This document shows positions 44,437 through 56,368 of a stretch of 64,000 bases of DNA, in pieces. How positions within the stretch are numbered: the first letter of the stretch is position 1; each line of letters opens with the position of its first letter. The translations under genes and the position numbers were made by a program. This DNA is from Coniochaeta sp. PMI_546 (Eukaryota; Ascomycota; Sordariomycetes; Coniochaetales; Coniochaetaceae), in contig MU271160.1 of NCBI GenBank assembly GCA_021432605.1, forward strand, positions 451,644 to 515,643, in the 5' to 3' direction. The notes below the pieces were generated by a model. The model searched no databases, was not told where the DNA came from, and saw only the letters and a program-made list of their open reading frames with translations.

Positions 44437-47400
44437 ATGGCTGGCCTCAGTCCGGATCTGGAGGAGAAGCTCCAGGAGCTCGAGAAGGAGCTGGAGGTAC
44501 GCCATCCGAACATCCACCTGACTCTGACTATTTGACCATCGAGATGCCCTTTGCTGACGTGCGGTTCTGTGAGTAGGAAGGCGACATTACAGAGAAAGGG
44601 TACGGCGCTTATACGGACCCGACAACGAACCATTCATTCCGCGAAACCCTTATTGTGCCTTCGCGTAAATAATCACTGATATATGTGTTCCATGACAGGT
44701 ACCAGAAGAGACGAACGCAACTCCTCTCAGTATACGGCCTAAGTGCTATACCACAGCCTACGTCCGGCCTCCGAATCCACTCACCCGACAGCACTACTCA
44801 TCCTTCGGCCGATGGGCACCGTGCGGCCACCCTGGCTGCTCTCAACGCGAATGCCTCACCGACAGATCCGGGGAGCCCCTACCCACCGGCAACGATAGCC
44901 TCCCCGACAGACTACCGACCGGACTCCTCCTATGCTCAACCAGACCCAGCAACTCTTCTGGCGCCTGGCGGCCCCATGGCCGACCATCGGCCGCCAATGC
45001 GGCAGAACGACTCTCTATTTCTCGCTCCTGCACCGCAGGTTGACCCTTCGACTCGTTCTGGAACGATGGTCTCTGGCGACTATGCTTTCAATCCCGAGCA
45101 GCACGGCGGTCACTACATGGAGCCGCCACAGAACCCCTACGATAGCCGGACGGGCACCTTGCTGGACTCACAGGGCTATTTCTCGGACTTTGCCGGCCAA
45201 CAGCAGGCCTACGATCAGATGGCACCTGGCGAGTACGGCGGCCCTCAGAGATATTCCACTGGCGATGCCTTCTCACCCACTGCCGCCATGGCACCTCCGA
45301 TGCTGACGGCCAGCGACCTTCCGCCTCCCGACGCGCTCGAGTACATGATGCCGCTTGAACCCAGAGACCTACCATCAGCCATATACGACCCACACGACGA
45401 GAACACCCCAATGTCCAAGTTCGACAACATAGCAGCGGTGTTGAGACACCGTGGAAGGACGACCGCCAAACTACCTGCGTACTGGGTCCTGGATAATCGT
45501 GGAAAGGAGACGGCCTCCATCACGTGGGACAAGCTCGCTTCACGGGCCGAGAAGGTAGCCCAGGTTATCAGGGACAAAAGCTCGCTGTATCGTGGCGACC
45601 GTGTGGCGCTTATATACCGCGACACAGAGATCATCGACTTCGCTATTGCCTTGTTGGGATGCTTCATTGCTGGAGTTGTCGCGGTGCCGATTAATGACCT
45701 TCAAGACTATCAGAAACTGAACATGATCCTGACCTCGACCCAGGCACATCTGGCCCTGACCACGGACAACAATCTCAAAGCCTTCCAGCGTGATATCACC
45801 ACTCAGAAGCTCAACTGGCCAAAGGGTGTCGAGTGGTGGAAGACCAACGAGTTTGGCAGCTACCATCCCAAGAAGAAGGACGATGTTCCCCCGCTTTCCG
45901 TCCCTGATCTTGCCTACATCGAGTTCTCACGCGCGCCTACAGGCGACCTGAGAGGAGTCGTCCTCAGCCACCGCACAATAATGCACCAGATGGCTTGTCT
46001 CAGTGCTATAATATCTACGGTGCCGGGACACGGACCGGGCGACACTTTCAGCACTACTTTGCGAGATAAGAACGGAAGACTGATCGGCGGACACGCGAGT
46101 AGCGAGATATTATTGTCGTACCTTGATCCGCGGCAAGGCATAGGCATGATTCTTGGTGTCCTGCTGACCGTTTATGGCGGACACACGACAGTATGGCTGG
46201 AGAACAAGGCTGTGGACGTGCCCGGGCTCTATGCTCACCTTATCACGAAATACAAGGCCACGCTCATGGTGGCGGACTACCCTGGGTTGAAACGAGCCGC
46301 CTACAACTACCAGCAAGATCCAATGACGACAAGGAACTTCAAGAAGGGCATGGAGCCGAACTTTGGGACCGTCAAACTCTGCTTAATCGACACGTTGACC
46401 GTCGATAGCGAGTTCCACGAGGTGTTGGCTGATCGATGGTTGCGGCCACTCCGCAATACCCGGGCTAGAGAAGTTGTGGCACCCATGCTGTGTCTCCCAG
46501 AGCATGGCGGAATGGTGATCAGCATAAGAGACTGGCTGGGCGGCGAGGAGCGGATGGGCTGTCCCTTGAAACTGGACATGGGGACGGACTCCGACTCGGA
46601 GGATGAAAAGGCCAAGGAGAAAGAGGAGAAACCGGCAGCATCCAACGGCTTCGGAAGTCTTCTCGGAGGAGGAACTGCCACCGCTACAGAACAGCGCGCT
46701 AAGAACGAGCTGAGCGAAGTCCTCCTCGACAGGGAAGCTCTCAAGACCAACGAGGTTGTTGTAGTCGCAATCGGCGAGGAAGCGAGGAAGAAAGCCAGCA
46801 GCGAGTTGGGAACGGTCCGGGTCGGTGCCTTCGGCTATCCTATCCCCGACGCTACACTTGCCGTCGTCGACCCCGAAACTGGTCTCCTGGCCTCTCCACA
46901 TTCGGTTGGCGAGATCTGGGTCGACTCTCCCTCGCTGTCGGGCGGCTTCTGGGCTTTGCCCAAGCACACGGAGCAGATATTCCACGCGAGACCCTATAAG
47001 TTCGACCCTGGCGATCCGACTCCGACTCCAGTGGAACCCGAGTTCTTGCGGACCGGCCTGCTGGGTACGGTCATCGAGGGCAAGATTTTTGTTCTTGGCC
47101 TGTACGAGGATCGGATCCGGCAGAAGGTCGAGTGGGTAGAGCACGGCACCGAGATTGCTGAGTATCGATATTTCTTTGTTCAGCACATCGTGATAAGTAT
47201 CATGCGCAACGTTCCCAAGATATTCGACTGCTCGGCCTTCGACGTCTTTGTCAACGAGGAGCATCTGCCGATCGTCGTGTTGGAATCTCAAGCGGCATCA
47301 ACAGCGCCGGCAACGTCCGGTGGCCCACCGAGACAGCTGGATACACCGCTTCTCGACGCCCTCGCCGAGAGATGCATGGAAGTACTGGTTCAGGAGCACA

Positions 47401-50335
47401 ACATGCGTGTATACTGCATTCTGATTACTGCTCCGAATGCTTTGCCTAGAGTGACAAAGAACGGCCGTAGAGAGATTGGAAATATGCTCTGCCGCCGGGA
47501 GTTCGACCTAGGCAACCTGCCATGTGTACACGTCAAGTTTGCAGTCGAACACGCCGTACTCAACCTTCCGATAGGCGTGGATCCAATCGGTGGCATCTGG
47601 TCGATGGTGGCATCGAGCTCGAGAGCAGACATCCTCGCTCCGGCAGATAAGCAGTACTCGGGTATCGACAGGAGAGAAGTCGTCATTGATGATCGGACAT
47701 CGACGCCGCTCAACAACTTCCTGAGCATCACGGACCTGATACAGTGGCGCGTCGCCCGGCAGCCGGAAGAACTCTCGTACTGCACTATTGATAGTCGAGG
47801 AAAGGAGGGCAAGGGAGTGACGTGGAAGAAGTTTGACATGAAAGTCGCCGCCGTCGCGGTGTACTTGAAGAATAAGGTCAAGATCCGGCCGGGAGATCAT
47901 GTTATCCTCATGTACACCCACTCGGAGGATTTCGTCTTCGCTGTCCATGCCTGCATCAACCTCGGTGCAATCGTTATTCCCATTGCACCAATGGACCAGA
48001 ATCGGCTTAGTGAGGACGTTCCGGCCTTTCTGCACCTGGTCTCCGACTATGGCGTCAAGGCCGTCCTGGTGAATCAGGACGTCGACCACCTCCTGAAGAT
48101 GAAGCCTGTGGCCCAGCACATCAAACAGTCAGCCCAGGTACTCAAGGTTCACGTCCCCAGTGTCTACAACACCTCCAAACCGCCTAAGCAGAACAGTGGG
48201 TTGAGGGATTTGGGCATCACAATGAACCCTGCGTGGGTGCAGCCTGGGTATCCGGTGATTGTCTGGGTATACTGGACGCCGGATCAGCGGCGCGTGGCTG
48301 TTCAGCTCGGACACGATACCATTCTTGGGATGTGCAAGGTCCAGAAGGAAACGTGCCAAATGACGAGCTCACGGCCAGTCCTCGGATGCGTACGGAGCAC
48401 GACAGGCTTAGGGTTCATTCACAGTTGCCTGATGGGCATCTACATTGGCACTCCCACCTACCTCCTCTCGCCAGTCGAATTCGCGCAGAATCCGCTCTCG
48501 CTGTTCCTCATACTGTCCCGTTATAAGATAAAGGACACCTATGCGACGCCGCAAATGCTGGACCACGCAATGGCGGTGATGGCAGGGAAGGGCTTCACGC
48601 TGCACGAGCTCAAAAACATGATGATCTCGGCCGAGGGGCGTCCACGGGTCGACGTGTTCCAGAAGGTGCGGTTGCACTTCGCAGCCACGGGCCTCGACCG
48701 CACCGCCATCAACACAGTGTACTCGCACGTGCTGAATCCCATGGTTGCCTCCCGGTCCTACATGTGCATAGAACCCATCGAGCTGTGGCTGGACACCAAG
48801 GCCCTGCGCCGCGGGCTCGTCATGCCGATCGACCCGGAGACGGACCCCAAGGCTCTGCTGGTGCAGGATTCGGGCATGGTGCCCGTCTCGACGCAGATCG
48901 CCATCGTCAACCCGGAGAGCCGGATGCTCTGCAGCGACGGCGAGTACGGCGAGATCTGGGTCGACTCGGAGGCGTGCGTCAAGTCGTTCTACGGATCCAA
49001 GGATGCCTTTGACGCCGAGCGGTTCGATGGGCGGACGATCGAGGACCCGAGCATCCGGTACGTGCGGACGGGAGACCTGGGCTTCCTGCACAGCGTCAGC
49101 AGACCTATTGGGCCTGGCGGCGCGCAGGTGGACATGCAGGTCCTTTTCGTGTTGGGCAGTATAGGCGAGACCTTTGAAATCAACGGGTTGAGCCACTTTC
49201 CCATGGACATCGAGGCCTCAGTCGAGCGGTGTCATCGCAATATCATACCCAGTGGTTGGTAAGTAAACCCTCAACACCCTCCCCCACCCGTTATGTTTCT
49301 CTTTACTAACACACTTTTTTTTTTAGCGCCGTATTCCAAGCCGGCGGCCTGGTAGTGGTCCTAGTCGAAGTCAGCCGGAAAGCCTACCTCGCCTCCATCG
49401 TGCCCGTGATCGTGAACGCGATCCTGAACGAGCACCAGATCATAGTCGACATCGTCGCCTTCGTGGGGCGGGGGGACTTCCCGCGCTCCCGGCTGGGGGA
49501 GAAACAGCGCGGCAAGATCCTGGCCGGCTGGGTGTCGCGCAAGATGCGCACCATCGCCCAGTTCAGCATCAAGGGCGGCGATCTCGGCCCGCTCGGCGCT
49601 GCGCCGGGGACGTCGTCTGGCGACTCGCCCGTCCAGGGGCAGGCGGACGCGCCGCTCGCTTACGAGGGCGGGGGGCTGAACCGCGGCAGCTTGGGGAGTT
49701 TCAGGAGCACTGGTGTGGCCGGCGCGACCAGCTCGCTGAGGAATGTGGAGCACGCGCCGCAGATACTGGAGCAGAGGGAGCTGGAGCAGCAGCTCGAGGG
49801 CATGGCTGCGCTGGGCGGGGGGACGGGGTACGGGTACCAGGGCCATCCGCAGCCGCTCGAGACGCCCCTCGCTGAGATGCCGGCTAACGAGATCCCGCTG
49901 ACCAGGACAGAGGATGACAGAGACGGGGAGACGCCTACCAAGGCGCGGCATGAGAGGAACAGGAGCAGGGGTAGCTACGACGTGCCGGACTTTGGGAACT
50001 TCACCATCGACGAGTCCGATCCTCCTCCTCCTCCACCGGGACCCAAGCCGGGGAGTCCGACGACGGCGACGGGGTTCCAGGTCTCGAGCCCTGTGCTGCG
50101 GCTGCCTGGCGTGGATGGGCGGGAGGCGTTTGACGACTGGTCGGATGCGCGTGGGCAGCAGCAGGCGCAGCAGGTGCAGGATAGCAGGAATAGTCTGCCG
50201 AGTCGGCAGCCGGGGCACGGACAGTACCACCAGGGTGCTGCTGGGAATGGGGAGCAGGCTGACGATGACGAGTGGGCTAAGGATGCGGGTATGTATATGA
50301 ATCTTGCGGGGACGCTGGGGAAGCGGGAGGTTTGA
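44437..50335 (+). CDS. Cps1/DIP2-like protein with two adenylate-forming domains
   Basis: Four exons: 44437-44496, 44577-44599, 44699-49258 and 49327-50335, giving 1883 residues. The first two tiny exons and the start of the third encode a DMAP1-binding-type helix (LEEKLQELEKELE, EGDITEKGYQKRRTQLL). Residues 50-260 are disordered. Two tandem AMP-binding domains follow, from about 269 and about 1029. In both, the phosphate-binding loop is degenerate (EFSRAPTGDLRGVVLSHRT near 436; VYWTPDQRRVAV near 1215), as in the DIP2 family. RTGDLGFL near 1482 is kept. The C-terminal 300 residues are disordered. DIP2 proteins affect diacylglycerol and fatty-acid metabolism; the fungal Cps1 is reported as a virulence factor in a maize pathogen. 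Function here is inferred from family. Confidence 0.92.
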
Positions 50336-51147
50336 AGGGGCCATTTGGGTGGGGGGGACCTTTGAAGCTTGCGCGTGCTTGGGACGGGTAGGGAGAAGTA
50401 GAGGATGGATGGGGAGAAGATGATGATGAGGGACGAGTGTGTGTTCTTGGATACGAAGCGTGACGAAGCAGCGGTTTAGAGGAGCAGCGATAACCTGCAT
50501 GCAATACAGGGTAAAGAGAAGGAGGTACAGGGTTGAATTGGATCGATTTTGTCGTCCTCGTACGGAGCTTCGAAGAAGGTTAGCACAGCATTGGATTGTA
50601 TTGGCTGTTGATGTTTCAATGCTACTAACTAGAACGCTGAGTTGATGCGTGTGTTCGTGTTTGATATAAAAATGATTAATGAACGTTCAGATTACGAGTC
50701 CGAAACATGTTTTAGTGTTGACTTCCAAAGCCATGGTGACATAGTTGTAGGCTTCACAATATCGCACCAGGGAGGGTTTACATATTCCCATGGAATCCAC
50801 GCAATGACAACCCCGATATTCAAATGTTTGTATTGGTATTGACGACAAGATCTCTCCGCTGGAATGCAGATATATCGACAGTGGGTATTCAGCATGCAAT
50901 TTTCGAGTGGTGGTGATGTAAAAGGGGTCTATCTCGTCTCATTCCAACAATGCATTCCAGTCCCCTTGGACTGGCTTGGTCCATTCATAATCCAACAACA
51001 TCTCTGGCTTGCTCTCCTGGTATATAAAACAAAATCGCCGACAGCAATGGTTCCAAACAACTTTCCCACTCCGAGCATTTTGTCTCCCTTTCACTCTGCG
51101 CTTTCAAAAAAACGAGTGCTTTTCCATCTCCACGGATGAGAGTCCGA
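50336..51147. other. Convergent 3' intergenic region
   Basis: Trailers of two convergent genes. It is AT-richer than the flanks; nothing recognised. Confidence 0.6.
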
Positions 51148-53253
51148 TCACCAACCCAACGTCTCCAGCATATTCTTCACCTCCAGCTGGCCCATGCTCG
51201 ACACCCCCAAAGCGCGCACCTGCGTGCCGCGCCTCAGGCGCTGCAGCCCGACAGCGACCTTCCAGCTCTCCTCCTCGGACAGGACGAACAAGTACCTCTT
51301 GCCGTCCTGATCGCGCACCGTGGCCCGCAGGAGATGCAGGCCCTTGGCCTTCCAGTCGCCCGTCTTGTGAGAGTTAGAACCGCCCGACACGGAAGAGGAA
51401 GTCGCACTCGATCTCGCAGCAGCAGCAGCAGCAGCATTTGTAAAAGGAGACTCGCCGACCCGACAGCCGCCCTTGCACGCGCCCAGCATCTCGATGAGGA
51501 ATGCGTCGGCTTCGTCGCCGACGAGCGTCTTGGGTGCTCCCTTGTCGGCGCGGCGGGTGGGTATGGTCTTGAAGAAGGTGTGATTTGCAGGGGTCGCACC
51601 GGAAGAAGCAGAAGAGGTCGAACTGGATGACAGGGAGTGCGTGGGGCACCATACCTCGACGAGCTTGAGCGTCCAAGCCTTCACGTCCCATTCGCGCTGC
51701 GGCACGCCGCGCACGTCGTCGTCGATGAAGAGGCCCTCGGTCGTGATCCTCAGGATCAGGCCGTCGGTTACCGTGCCCAGACCCGAGATGAGCTGCGAGG
51801 CGGGCGTCTTGGCGAACTGGTTGAGGAAGCAGTACACGGCGCGGATGACAATCTTGTCTGGGTCCTTGGTGGTGTAAGGACTGCGCATCGAGGGTGGCGG
51901 CGTCGTTCGTGCGGTGGATTGGGACGGCGCCCACGAGGTTTCGGAAAAGTCAGAGACAGACTTCTTGTGGGCGGGCCGCTTCGGTTTGTCGTAGGGTCGG
52001 TATGAATATTCGTCTTCGGTGCCGGCGGTCGACTTGGCTGTGGGCGCAGGTGGCTTTTTAGTAGGGGATGCGGATGTGGATGTGGCAGACGGCGGCGCTC
52101 TGGGGGTTGCAGGGGAGGCTGGCTGAGACGATGGAGCCGGTGGCCGGCCGTTGGGCCACATGCTCGTCCTCTCTCCAACCGAGGAGTAGGCATACGTACT
52201 TCCCGTGCGAGCCTTGTTCTCTACCTCCTTTTCTTTGGCTTCGCGGTCCTTACGTTCCCTCTCGAGCTTCTCCTTGGCTTCTTTGGCTTCTCTCTCCACC
52301 TTCTCTCTCAGCTGCCGTTCTCTTTCGAGCCGGTCTCGAAGCTCCTTCTCCCGCTGTTCTCTCATCCGCGTCTCTTGGAGGAGCCTCTCCTTTTCCTTTG
52401 CTTCTCTTTCCTTAGCTTCCTTGTCTCGCTGCTCCCTTTCCCTCCTGTCCTTCTCTCTCTGTTCTCGCTCTCGTGCCTCCTTTTCCCTAAGCTCCCGCAA
52501 TCGGCGTGCAGCTTCTTCCCTTCTCTTTTGGTCGGCTTCCCTTGCCTTGCGCTCTTCTTCTCTCTTGCGTGTCTCTTCCCTTGCCTTCTCCCACGCATTT
52601 TTGGGCGTCTCAGTTCTGGATGTCTCGGGTTGAGGGGTAGGACGAGCAGGCTCTGGCTCAGGTGGTCGAGGTGGCGGTTGATGGTGATGAGTAGGTGGGG
52701 GACCACTGTTGGGTGGTGGTTGAGGCGGAGGAGCATGTTGGTTTGGAGGTGGACCGCTATGCGGTGGAGGGGCATGCTGGTGGGGAGGCGGGCCGTTGCG
52801 AGGCGGCGGCGGCGGCGGCGATGAGTAGGCTCCTGGCCCTCCGCCGAAGCTGCCGCTTCCAGTGCTCGTAAATGGTCCCCGCCTTCTCTCATGATCCGTT
52901 CTGCTATCGGCACCTCCTTTCGTGCTGTCGGCCTGCTGCCTGCCGAAAGCCCATGCTCCTAGTCCTACCGCAACCACGAGCATCATCATTCCCATGTTCC
53001 CCATGCCCTGAAACTCGTTCCACCACTGCTGTATGGCGGGTCTCAGACTCTGTATGACGACGACGCACATCAAGGCGCTCGCAAACCCTGCTACGAAGCT
53101 GTTGATGTTTGGTTTGAGGGAGGGGAGGTAGAGAAATCCGGCTCCAGCAGAGTGCTCCGGGATCATGAAGATCTCGTATTTGGGGTGCGCGCCGGCTGTT
53201 GTCCTTGGATTCTCGCCATGCGGCGGCGGCGGAGGGGGTGGACCTTGGTCCAT
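51148..53253 (-). CDS. Membrane protein with long charged single helix and conserved C-terminal domain
   Basis: Single frame, 701 residues. A short Pro-rich start is followed by two hydrophobic segments (about residues 50-70, SFVAGFASALMCVVVIQSL, and 84-104, MGMMMLVVAVGLGAWAFG). Next comes a Pro/His/Gln-rich stretch (about 140-215). About 150 residues of almost only Glu, Arg, Lys, Ala and Gln follow (REEERKAREADQKRREE and similar), the pattern of a stable single alpha-helix or coiled coil. After a Ser/Thr/Pro linker, residues 465-701 look folded (DKIVIRAVYCFLNQFAKTP, LRITTEGLFIDDDVRG, KRYLFVLSEEESWKVAV). I do not recognise a named family. The layout suggests a membrane-anchored spacer holding a folded domain away from the membrane. 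Confidence 0.78.
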   Translation of the reverse strand: MDQGPPPPPPPHGENPRTTAGAHPKYEIFMIPEHSAGAGFLYLPSLKPNINSFVAGFASALMCVVVIQSLRPAIQQWWNEFQGMGNMGMMMLVVAVGLGAWAFGRQQADSTKGGADSRTDHERRRGPFTSTGSGSFGGGPGAYSSPPPPPPRNGPPPHQHAPPPHSGPPPNQHAPPPQPPPNSGPPPTHHHQPPPRPPEPEPARPTPQPETSRTETPKNAWEKAREETRKREEERKAREADQKRREEAARRLRELREKEAREREQREKDRREREQRDKEAKEREAKEKERLLQETRMREQREKELRDRLERERQLREKVEREAKEAKEKLERERKDREAKEKEVENKARTGSTYAYSSVGERTSMWPNGRPPAPSSQPASPATPRAPPSATSTSASPTKKPPAPTAKSTAGTEDEYSYRPYDKPKRPAHKKSVSDFSETSWAPSQSTARTTPPPSMRSPYTTKDPDKIVIRAVYCFLNQFAKTPASQLISGLGTVTDGLILRITTEGLFIDDDVRGVPQREWDVKAWTLKLVEVWCPTHSLSSSSTSSASSGATPANHTFFKTIPTRRADKGAPKTLVGDEADAFLIEMLGACKGGCRVGESPFTNAAAAAAARSSATSSSVSGGSNSHKTGDWKAKGLHLLRATVRDQDGKRYLFVLSEEESWKVAVGLQRLRRGTQVRALGVSSMGQLEVKNMLETLGW

Positions 53254-53934
53254 ACTGGGCGTTTGTCGTCAATGCTGTGGCGGCGTTGCGTTGGTTGCTT
53301 GCGGTGCTCTCAGTCGTCAGTGGCTGTCGTGATGTCTCGAAAAGCGATGGTCGGCAAGTGGCCATGAAGCGAAGTCTAGAGGTATCTCGGCAAGGCAATG
53401 AGGGTCATCAAGTCGTAAGGAAGGCTGGAACGGCGGTGAGCTGGCTACACGCGGACTGACTTGGATTCTGCTCGACTTACAACAAAGGACAGCGACGTCA
53501 AACGAAGAAAAGACACCTGAACTCCGGCCAAATGCAGAGAGAGACGAAGGAAGAAGGGAAACAAAGCAAGCCAGGAAGCAAGAGAGGCAAGCAATTACTG
53601 GTGGTGACTGTCGAATAGCTCTGTTTACCGGGTTATAGGTGTTTCTTGCACGATCCAAAGTCGGAACATGAAGATATCATGGTGGATTTCGGTGTTTGGC
53701 ACAGATATGTGGCGGCAAGAAAAGAGGACGCCGGGAAGGTGCAGGTAGCTGTCCTCCTTTTCTGGGGAAAAAAAACCTGGCGGTGCAGGCGGTGCAGGCG
53801 GTGGTGGGTGTGAAATGACGGAAATTGATGAATTTGGCTGACAGGGGGTTGTTGTGTTTACTCTCTCTCTGCCAGCCTCTGGATGCTCGGACCCACTTCG
53901 GGAAGCGGGATGCTGCATTGGCTCCCCACAAGCG

Positions 53935-53958
53935 AGGGAAGGAGGGAAGGAGGGAAGG
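53935..53958. repeat. Purine tandem repeat agggaagg x3
   Basis: Three exact copies of an 8-bp all-purine unit on the plus strand, able to form unusual DNA structures. Non-coding. Confidence 0.65.
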
Positions 53959-55065
53959 AGCTTCCGTCAAGACAGTGACACATTTGATGATACCTACAGC
54001 AAGGTACCTTTGTACATACGTGTGAGCAGTCGAGGATTGAGAATCTAGGTATAGTCGTTGTTTAACGTCAACTCATCTATCCAAATCATTTGTGAATGCA
54101 GTGTTTGACCCAGAACCATTTTCTCGGGGTTCCAGACTGTGGAGGAAGAAATTACCAACTCCTCACCCAACGTAGTTGACGAAGAAACGCCACCACCCTC
54201 CTCTACCCGCGCAAAGAGACCCGGAAATGGAAGCATTTTTCTCCAAAGAGCTCCTTCCCTGTCAAGTGGCACCTCGTGCTTGCTGAAGAAATCCATTACA
54301 AACGAACATCCATTGCCAAGACCCTGAACTGCTCGCTCACATCTGCATCTTCTGTTTGCTCTTCTGCCGTCCAATTGCTTCCTCTCACCCCGCTCATCGA
54401 CGCGTCTCGACTTGCTCAATTCGAGCGAATCGACGAGGATAGCTGCAAAACAAAGCGCGCTGCATGATCGGTCCAGAGTGGCATTGGCACAGTTGAAGTG
54501 TCGAGCCCCATATCTCCAGAGCGGCGGGCTTGTGATGTGTCCAATGCCACGAGATTGCCCAATCTTGTCGCTGTGACAGGCTGTCCGAAGCACACCGCGA
54601 CCCACCCGCACCAGCAGCTTGCTCGTCAGTCTCGTCAGAGCGAACCGCGGAGGAACTGAACATCCCCGGAATGAGCCAGCCAGTGAAACCCATAATCAGG
54701 CTGTGCTGATGAGCAAACGGGCTTCAACGTCGCCCTCTCAGGCAGGGAAGACTTGGTGTAGTATAATTGGCCTCTATTTGCATCCGTATAGGCCCAGCGA
54801 GGGAAGGATGCGCAGCATTGTGTGGACTGGCGGATGCTCCCATCTCCAGCGGATTCTGAGCGTTTCACCTCCGCTGGCCCACCATCAATCGATGACTTTA
54901 ACCATACCATAACATCTTTCACTCACAGTGCTATGGTAATAATCAGCGGCAGCTACGGTAATGATCATTCCCGCGGACTCGGCGGCTCATGAAATTTGTT
55001 GGACAGCGAAGAGAGAGCGGCGGTTCTGGATCTCTGGACCAGTCTGAAGCTGCCGCGCTAAAAAC

Positions 55066-55078
55066 GTTGCCTAGCAAC
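55066..55078. promoter_or_regulatory. RFX-type X-box GTTGCCTAGCAAC
   Basis: It matches the consensus GTNRCC, a short spacer, RGYAAC exactly and lies in a perfect inverted repeat (ACGTTGC, CTA, GCAACGT). RFX/Crt1 factors bind such sites, for example in DNA-damage control of ribonucleotide reductase genes in yeast. The nearest gene start is the membrane protein, 1.8 kb away, so the target is unclear. Confidence 0.45.
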
Positions 55079-55945
55079 GTCGCTAGCTGCATTGACAGCG
55101 GGTACTCCCTCTGGCTGCGGGCGCTGCCCGACCTGTCGGGTGACGTAGCCTTGCCGCGGGGTGCGGTCCGGCCAAGACATGCTCCACACTGCCACCTGGC
55201 GCCTGCATGAGCGATTCTTCCTTTCTCCAGGCAGCAAAACAAAAACAGAGTCGTGCCTGTCGTGGTACCTGTGTACACGTATCATCGCTGGAGGCATCAT
55301 CGCCCATCGAGGGACGAGAAGGACGGGCATCAGTGGCCATGAAGTCGACATTGTGAATTTCTGTGCCAGAGCCGGGATATGGTTCCTGTACTATGTAAGA
55401 GACATCGCACGCGCACAGACAGACCAATTGACAGGGTGGGACAGTCATCTGACTGCTACCGCTGACTTGGATCTGGGACCGGGTCCTGTGTATCATTAAC
55501 GTTGTTGCCATTGCTCTCTTGGGGAAATCCCGATATAGGTATCTGAATGTGGACGCGACTTGTTGGCGATTCCTGGTCGCGTCGAACAACGTCCCTCACT
55601 CGTTCCTGGTTGTGTATCCGTGGGTCTGATCATGTCACACCGCCAGATCATGCTGCATGTCCCAGCTCAGTACTATGTACCGCACAGGAACGTGCATCAA
55701 GGACGCAGATCGAGTAGCCCGTTATCGGCTCGAAGTCGATTGAGCTTCAATGAGAAAACACAGACCACTTCGATGCTGCGGCATCGCGAGTCCTCAATAC
55801 CTTAGTCATTGAGTGAAATATGAAGCAAATGTGCATGTGCATACTATGCTACCTGCCTCCCAATGTCTCCGTGTACAGATACAATACAAATGTTGAACAG
55901 ATAAGAGGTATCAAACGTGATCAGACAACGCAGGTCTCCGTAGTG

Positions 55946-56368
55946 TCACAACCTCCCATCTCGATGTGGCATCCAAACCAGTCCCAGCTCGATAAACATG
56001 GCAAGCACATCTGAGATCCTCTCCAGGACCCAGCCAAGGAGAACTGCAATCCAAACGCTCGCTAAGACGATGCGGACCAAGACCGTGAGGATATTGTCTA
56101 TCATGCCCGCGCCGACGTCAGCATCACTATTCGTAGTTTGGTTCCAATCGATATGCTCCTTGATAACGAAAGCGGGTGTACACTCCCCTTTCGCCTTCTT
56201 CTCATCGCTAAGTCCACGACCCTCCTCCTCGCGCTTCTCATCGTCCTCAATGGTATCATCACACCCGTTTTCATATCGCCGTTTCTCCTCTCCATCAACT
56301 TCGTCGTTCTGCTGCTCGCACTCGCCTTCATCGTCCTCCTCATCTCCATACTCACCGACATCAGGTAG
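55946..56368 (-). other. In-frame 140-codon extension after the VAM7 UGA stop (possible readthrough)
   Basis: Directly after the VAM7 stop the codon is CTA, giving UGA-CUA, a known readthrough-promoting context. Checked triplet by triplet on the complement, the VAM7 frame is open from 56368 down to 55949 and stops at TGA 55948-55946. The encoded piece starts with about 65 very acidic residues (EYGDEEDDEGECEQQ, DDTIEDDEKREEE). It then holds a hydrophobic stretch of about 22 residues (ILTVLVRIVLASVWIAVLL) near codons 93-115. It has no suitable start of its own. Splicing that removes the stop is an alternative; a chance frame is possible. Confidence 0.4.

Larger units (their letters stand above)
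53254..55945. other. Intergenic, no gene seen
   Basis: Upstream region of the membrane-protein gene, 2.7 kb. It holds a purine-rich tandem repeat (53935-53958) and a perfect RFX X-box (55066-55078). The frames present, up to 188 codons, are rich in Cys, Trp and His and look like chance. Confidence 0.5.

Noticed and set aside
53780-53815. ggtgcaggc repeat next to an A-run
   Set aside because: Only two copies in non-coding DNA; too short to support any function.
54045-54611. 188-codon minus-strand frame upstream of the membrane-protein gene
   Set aside because: No domain, no codon bias; likely leader or spacer DNA.
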